Source: Sphaerotilus natans (GTDB taxonomy: Bacteria; Pseudomonadota; Gammaproteobacteria; Burkholderiales; Burkholderiaceae_C). From it: a stretch of DNA of 64,000 bases. The DNA is taken from NCBI RefSeq assembly GCF_900156335.1, contig NZ_FTMZ01000012.1, positions 1 to 64,000 of the forward strand. Direction: 5' to 3'. Position numbers and translations under genes: made by a program. This document shows positions 59,677 to 64,000 of this stretch, in pieces (position 1 is the stretch's first letter; each line of letters begins with the position of its first letter). The notes below the pieces were generated by a model, which saw nothing but the letters and a program-made list of their open reading frames with translations, had not been told where the DNA came from and did not search any database.

Positions 59677-60366
59677 ATGACCACCACCACCTCGTCGACC
59701 GCATCGTCCACCAGCGCGCTGGCCGCGCAGATCAACGCCAGCTCGTCGGGCAGCTCGGCCGGCACCGCCAGCAGCACGAAGGCGATGTCGGACCAGTTCC
59801 TGAAGCTGCTGATCACGCAGATCCAGAACCAGGATCCGCTCAACCCGACCGACAACGCGCAGTTCACCAGCCAGCTCGCGCAGATCAACACCGTCTCCGG
59901 GCTGGAAAAGGTCAACGAGAGCATCTCGTCGATGTCGAGCCAGTTCCTGCAGATGCAGGCGATGCAGAGCGCCTCGCTGGTCGGGCGCTCGGTGATCGTG
60001 CCGGGCAACGCGCTGACGGTGTCCGACGGCAAGGCCACCGGCCAGTTCGAGCTGGGCAGCGCGGCCGACTCGGTCAAGGTCGATGTGCTCTCCAGTGCCG
60101 GCCGGGTGATCGACACCATCGACCTCGGCGCCGAGACCTCCGGTCGCCAGCAGTTCAGCTGGACGCCGGCCGAGGGTGTCGACACCACCGGCCTGCGCTT
60201 CCGCGTCAGCGCCACCCGGGGCACCGCCGCGGTGAGCAGCACCGCGCTGCAGAGCCAGCAGATCACCTCGGTGGCCGCCGGCAGCAGCGGCAGCGCCTCG
60301 ATGAACCTGACGCTGAAGGACGGATCGACCGTCGCCTACAGCGCAGTGCGTGCCTTCGGCAGCTGA
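59677..60366 (+). CDS. flgD: FlgD, hook cap/hook assembly scaffold
   Basis: 229 residues from the ATG at 59677; the longer open frame upstream overlaps flgB and flgC and is not real. FLKLLITQIQNQDPLNPTDN and FTSQLAQINTVSGLEKVN are diagnostic. A tudor/Ig-like C-terminal part follows (SVKVDVLSSAGRVIDTIDLG). FlgD caps the growing hook and is discarded at completion. The first 35 residues are a Ser/Thr/Ala-rich low-complexity stretch. Confidence 0.97.
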   Translation: MTTTTSSTASSTSALAAQINASSSGSSAGTASSTKAMSDQFLKLLITQIQNQDPLNPTDNAQFTSQLAQINTVSGLEKVNESISSMSSQFLQMQAMQSASLVGRSVIVPGNALTVSDGKATGQFELGSAADSVKVDVLSSAGRVIDTIDLGAETSGRQQFSWTPAEGVDTTGLRFRVSATRGTAAVSSTALQSQQITSVAAGSSGSASMNLTLKDGSTVAYSAVRAFGS

Positions 60367-60408
60367 ACCCGTCGTCTTCTTCCCCCGAATTTCCCCCAGG
60401 AGTCCCCC

Positions 60409-61632
60409 ATGAGCTTTCAGCAAGGCCTGTCGGGCCTGAACGCCACCAGCAAGAGCCTCGAGGTCATCGGCAACAACATCGCCAATGCCGGCACCTATGG
60501 CGCCAAGGCCGCGCGGGCCGAGTTCGCCGACCTCTATGCCCGCTCGCTTGGTGGCGCGAATGCGGCCGGCATCGGCGTGCAGGTGGCCAGCATCGCGCAG
60601 CAGTTCTCGCAGGGCGGCATCGTCTCGACCAACAACCTGATGGACGTGGCGATCAACGGCGACGGCTTCTTCCAGATGCAGGACACCGGTGGCCAGATGC
60701 TGTATTCGCGCAATGGCCAGTTCAAGCTCGACAGCGAGGGCTTCATCGTCAACGGTGCCGGACACCGTCTGCTGGGCTATCCGGTCGACAACGTCGGCAA
60801 CCTGGTGACGCAGGTGCGCTCGCAGCTGCAGCTGCCCACCGTGGGCATTGCTCCGAAGGCCACCGAGGAGGTCAAGTTCGAGATGAACCTGGACTCGCGC
60901 AAGACCGCTGTGGCCGGCGCCATCGACTACGACGATCCGGCCACTTACCACAATGCCACCTCGGTCCGCATCTACGACGCCAAGGGTCAGCCGGTCGACG
61001 TGACGCTGTACTTCCAGAAGACCGCCACCGACAGCTGGAACATCTACTCGACCGCGCCTGACATTGATGGAGACGGTGATCCCGAGCAGCTTGACGTATC
61101 GCAGATCACCTTCGACTCGAGCGGCCTGAACCCGAGCCTGACCGAGCTGACGCTCAACATTCCTGGCGGTGGCGCTGCCTACGACCCGATCAACGGTGTC
61201 AAGGTCGACCTGTCTCAGCTGACCCAGTTCGGCGGCAACTTTGGCGTGACCGATGTCAGCCAGGATGGCTACGCCCCGGGCCAGCTGACCCAGCTCACCA
61301 TCGAGGAAGACGGCATCATCACCGCCCGCTATTCGAACAGCATGACCCAGACAGCCGGCCAGATCGAGCTGGCGAACTTCCGCAACCCGCAGGGCCTGAA
61401 GTCGATGGGCGGCAATGTCTGGGCCTCGAGCTATGCCTCGGGCGATCCGGTTGCCGGCGTGCCGGGATCGGCCACGCTGGGCCTGCTGAAGTCGGGGGCG
61501 CTGGAGGAGTCCAACGTCGACATGACCGCCGAGCTGGTCAACATGATCACCGTGCAGCGCCTCTACCAGGCCAATGCGCAGACGATCAAGACGCAGGACT
61601 CGGTGCTGCAGACGCTGGTGAGCCTGCGCTGA
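60409..61632 (+). CDS. flgE: FlgE, hook protein
   Basis: 407 residues, a common length for hook proteins. N-terminus MSFQQGLSGLNATSKSLEVI and IGNNIANAGTYGAKAARAEF; C-terminus EESNVDMTAELVNMITVQRL and YQANAQTIKTQDSVLQTLVS. These are the coiled-coil D0 regions that form the tube; the middle is the variable surface part. AGGAG lies seven bases before the ATG. It is the largest gene of the flg run. Confidence 0.97.
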   Translation: MSFQQGLSGLNATSKSLEVIGNNIANAGTYGAKAARAEFADLYARSLGGANAAGIGVQVASIAQQFSQGGIVSTNNLMDVAINGDGFFQMQDTGGQMLYSRNGQFKLDSEGFIVNGAGHRLLGYPVDNVGNLVTQVRSQLQLPTVGIAPKATEEVKFEMNLDSRKTAVAGAIDYDDPATYHNATSVRIYDAKGQPVDVTLYFQKTATDSWNIYSTAPDIDGDGDPEQLDVSQITFDSSGLNPSLTELTLNIPGGGAAYDPINGVKVDLSQLTQFGGNFGVTDVSQDGYAPGQLTQLTIEEDGIITARYSNSMTQTAGQIELANFRNPQGLKSMGGNVWASSYASGDPVAGVPGSATLGLLKSGALEESNVDMTAELVNMITVQRLYQANAQTIKTQDSVLQTLVSLR

Positions 61633-61664
61633 GCAGCGGGCCCATCCACTGAACGGAGCCGGCG

Positions 61665-62393
61665 ATGGACCGCAGGATCTACCTCTCGATGTCGGGCGCG
61701 AAGGCGACGATGCAGCGCCAGGACGTGCTGGCCAACAATCTGGCCAATGTGTCGACCGCGGGCTTCCGCGAGGAGCTGCAGGCCTTTCGCGCGGTGCCGG
61801 TGCGCGGCGACGGCGCCACGACGCGCGCCTATGCGCTGGAGACCACGACCGGCTACAACCCGGCACCGGGTCAGGTCATGGCCACCGGGCGCGCGCTCGA
61901 CGTCGCCGCCCAGGGCAATGCCTGGTTTGCGGTGCAGGCGCTGGACGGCACCGAGGCCTACACCCGCGCCGGCGGCTTCGAGACCACCGCCGACGGCACG
62001 CTGGTGACCCGATCGGGCGGTCTGCCGGTGATCGGCGAGGGCGGCCCGATCTCGATTCCCGCCAATGCCGAGGTCACGATCGGCGACGACGGCACCGTCG
62101 CGGCCAAGGTGCCCGGCGGTGCGGCGGGCGCGGTCGGCCGGCTCAAGCTGGTGGTGCCGGAGACGGCGCTCAAGCGCGGCGACGACGGCCTGTTCCGCGC
62201 TGCCGATGGCGATCTGGCGGCCGAGCCGACCGCACGCGTCACCCAGGGCGCGCTGGAGGGCTCGAACGTCAGCGCCGTCGGCACGATGGTGGCGATGATC
62301 GCCGCCGCGCGCCAGTTCGAGGCGCAGACCAAGGCGATGCAGACCGCCGAGAAGGACGAGCAGCAGGCCCAGCAGCTGCTGTCGATGAACTGA
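61665..62393 (+). CDS. flgF: FlgF, rod protein
   Basis: 242 residues. Rod-protein features: [40 protein letters not shown] and the late [28 protein letters not shown] with [11 protein letters not shown] is the FlgF version of the motif. FlgF links the proximal rod to the distal FlgG rod. It is shorter than FlgG and immediately precedes it, as usual. Confidence 0.96.
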   Translation: MDRRIYLSMSGAKATMQRQDVLANNLANVSTAGFREELQAFRAVPVRGDGATTRAYALETTTGYNPAPGQVMATGRALDVAAQGNAWFAVQALDGTEAYTRAGGFETTADGTLVTRSGGLPVIGEGGPISIPANAEVTIGDDGTVAAKVPGGAAGAVGRLKLVVPETALKRGDDGLFRAADGDLAAEPTARVTQGALEGSNVSAVGTMVAMIAAARQFEAQTKAMQTAEKDEQQAQQLLSMN

Positions 62394-62418
62394 TTCCGAA
62401 CACGAAGGAGCCGACGCC

Positions 62419-63201
62419 ATGATGCGTGCGCTGTGGATCTCGAAGACCGGCATGGAAGCCCAGCAGACCCAGCTGGATGTCGTCTCGCACAACCTGGCCA
62501 ACGTGGCCACCAACGGGTTCAAGAAGTCGCACGCCGTCTTCGAGGACCTGATGTATCAGTCGCTGCGCCAGACCGGCGCGCCCAACGGCGACCAGGCGCA
62601 GCTGCCCACCGGCCTGCAGGTCGGTCTGGGCGTGCGCACGGTGGCGACCTCGCGCCAGTTCAGCCAGGGCACGCTGCAGCAGACCACCAATCCGCTCGAT
62701 GTCGCGATCAAGGGCAACGGCTTCTTCCAGGTGCAGATGCCCGACGGCACCACCGGCTACACCCGCGACGGCGCCTTCCAGGTCAGCTCGACCGGCCAGC
62801 TGGTGACCAACAACGGCCAGCAGGTGCTGCCCGGCGTGACGATTCCGGCCAATGCGCAGTCGATCACCGTGGGCGCTGACGGCACGGTCTCGGTGGCGGT
62901 GCCGGGCCAGGCGGCGCCGCAGCAGGTCGGGCAGCTGACGCTGGCCAACTTCGTCAATCCGGCCGGTCTGGAGCCGCGCGGCCAGAACCTGTACACCGAG
63001 ACGGCTTCCTCGGGCGGTCCCAACGTGGCGGCGCCGGGTGCGGACGGCACCGGCAGCCTGGCGCAGGGCTTCGTCGAGTCCTCGAACGTCAATGTGGTCG
63101 AGGAGCTGATCGGCATGATCCAGACCCAGCGCGCCTACGAGCTGAACTCGAAGGCGATCTCGACCTCGGACCAGATGCTGCAGCGTCTGGCGCAGCTGTG
63201 A
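62419..63201 (+). CDS. flgG: FlgG, distal rod protein
   Basis: 260 residues, the standard length. [40 protein letters not shown] and the C-terminal [25 protein letters not shown] are near-canonical FlgG. FlgG forms the distal rod that passes through the P and L rings. AAGGAG precedes the ATG by seven bases. It overlaps flgH by four bases. Confidence 0.98.
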   Translation: MMRALWISKTGMEAQQTQLDVVSHNLANVATNGFKKSHAVFEDLMYQSLRQTGAPNGDQAQLPTGLQVGLGVRTVATSRQFSQGTLQQTTNPLDVAIKGNGFFQVQMPDGTTGYTRDGAFQVSSTGQLVTNNGQQVLPGVTIPANAQSITVGADGTVSVAVPGQAAPQQVGQLTLANFVNPAGLEPRGQNLYTETASSGGPNVAAPGADGTGSLAQGFVESSNVNVVEELIGMIQTQRAYELNSKAISTSDQMLQRLAQL

Positions 63202-63905
63202 TCGCGCCGGCTTCGCGGCGGGGTGCCCGGGGGGCGGCGCTGGCCGCGTCAGCCGGCGCGCTGCTGCTGGCCGGCTGCCAGACGACGATGCTGCCCACGG
63301 TGGCCAAGGTCGACATGCCCGAGACGCCGGTGGTGCGCCCCTACGCGCAGCCGGCACCGGTGCGCGCCAACGGCGCGATCTACCAGGCCAGCCAGTACCG
63401 GCCGCTGTTCGAGGATCACCGCGCCCGGCTGGTGGGCGACACCATCACGGTGCAGATCATCGAGCGGGTCAGCGCCAGCTCCAATTCGACCAGCACGGTC
63501 GAGAAGAAGGGCGAGCTGTCGGGCTCGATCACCGCGCTGCCGATGCTGTCGGCCAACTCCTTCACCCGCGCGGGCGTGGGCGGCAGCAGCGCCAACACCT
63601 TCAGCGGCAAGGGCGGCACCCAGAACAGCAACAACTTCAGCGGCACGATCACCGCCACCGTCGTCGACGTGCTGCCCAACGGGCACCTGATCGTCGCTGG
63701 CGAGAAGCAGATCGGCGTCAACGACAACGTCGACGTGCTGCGCTTTTCCGGCCAGATCGACCCGCGGGTGATCCAGCCGGGCAACCAGGTCGCATCGGCG
63801 CAGATCGCCAATGTGCGCGTCGAGCAGAAGGGCCGGGGCGGCCAGGCTGACGCGCAGCAGATCGGCTGGCTGTCGCGCTTCTTTCTCAACCTGATGCCGA
63901 TCTGA
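63198..63905 (+). CDS. flgH: FlgH, L-ring lipoprotein
   Basis: 235 residues from the GTG at 63198, which overlaps the flgG stop. The signal ends with the lipobox [25 protein letters not shown] and [20 protein letters not shown] then [20 protein letters not shown], and the final ARG-like FFLNLMPI, are typical of FlgH. It forms the outer-membrane L ring around the rod. Confidence 0.97.
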   Translation: MIAPASRRGARGAALAASAGALLLAGCQTTMLPTVAKVDMPETPVVRPYAQPAPVRANGAIYQASQYRPLFEDHRARLVGDTITVQIIERVSASSNSTSTVEKKGELSGSITALPMLSANSFTRAGVGGSSANTFSGKGGTQNSNNFSGTITATVVDVLPNGHLIVAGEKQIGVNDNVDVLRFSGQIDPRVIQPGNQVASAQIANVRVEQKGRGGQADAQQIGWLSRFFLNLMPI

Positions 63906-63940
63906 GGCCCTGGCGGGCAGCACGATCGGCGGAGTTTCCG

Positions 63941-64000
63941 ATGTCCAGTCTCCTGATGCTCCGGCGCTCGCCGGTCCTGCCCGTGGGTGCGGTGATGCTG
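63941..64000 (+). CDS. flgI: FlgI, P-ring protein (5' end only, cut by the window edge)
   Basis: An ATG 36 bases after the flgH stop starts MSSLLMLRRSPVLPVGAVML, which looks like the beginning of a signal peptide. Only 20 codons are inside the window, so the assignment rests on the fixed flgGHI order, not on conserved residues. Confidence 0.65.
   Translation, partial: MSSLLMLRRSPVLPVGAVML

Overview
The window is a strongly GC-rich proteobacterial chromosome segment. The gene set points to Betaproteobacteria, order Burkholderiales: a flgNMA/flgBCDEFGHI flagellar arrangement, an exosortase-B (XrtB/EpsH) exopolysaccharide locus, and a photoactive-yellow-protein-like gene. The Sphaerotilus/Leptothrix/Rubrivivax side of the order is my best guess, but this is inference from gene content and no ribosomal gene is present to test it.

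Layout. (1) 1-15.9 kb, almost all minus strand: an exopolysaccharide (EPS) biosynthesis cluster. It starts beside a broken IS5-type transposase and holds a hexapeptide acyltransferase, four glycosyltransferases, an undecaprenyl-phosphate sugar phosphotransferase, an SDR protein with an altered active site, two OafA-type acyltransferases, a DegT-type aminotransferase, two WecG/TagA/CpsF transferases and a UDP-sugar dehydrogenase. Several genes (0.2-2, 4.1-5.3 and 8.2-9.3 kb) are visibly more AT-rich and look acquired. (2) 16-29.8 kb: the XrtB core epsF-epsG-xrtB-epsI, then flippase, pyruvyltransferase-like, O-antigen polymerase/ligase-like protein and three glycosyltransferases; epsE and epsD lie in the opposite direction. 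(3) 30.3-46.1 kb: a gene for a roughly 2,460-residue protein made of about 280 octapeptides arranged in a 112-residue super-repeat and ending in Ca-binding motifs. It is followed by an OGT-like (GT41) transferase, a DUF5672 glycosyltransferase-like protein, a methyltransferase and a complete type I secretion system (ABC transporter, HlyD, TolC). I read this as a secreted, probably glycosylated, giant surface protein with its own modification and export machinery. (4) 46.1-47.9 kb: a PYP-like photosensor next to a PAS-PAS-GGDEF diguanylate cyclase, and tRNA-Ser(UGA). (5) 48-56.8 kb: apaH, a CNNM/CBS membrane protein, a SapC-family protein, a subtilisin-like protease, a WYL regulator, a NarL-type response regulator, a PhnD-like binding protein, dcd and a DUF1801 protein. 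(6) 56.8-64 kb: flgN, flgM and flgA, divergent from flgBCDEFGH and the start of flgI; flgM has a readable sigma-28 promoter.

How it fits together. Regions 1-3 build and export surface polymers and a surface protein. Cyclic-di-GMP is a plausible common signal: a diguanylate cyclase with an inhibitory site sits beside a photosensor, and the EpsG kinase has an N-terminal pair of 24-residue motifs with the spacing of a c-di-GMP-binding MshEN domain. The flagellar genes are the opposite lifestyle arm. Most individual functions rest on motif recognition; the combined interpretation is inference.
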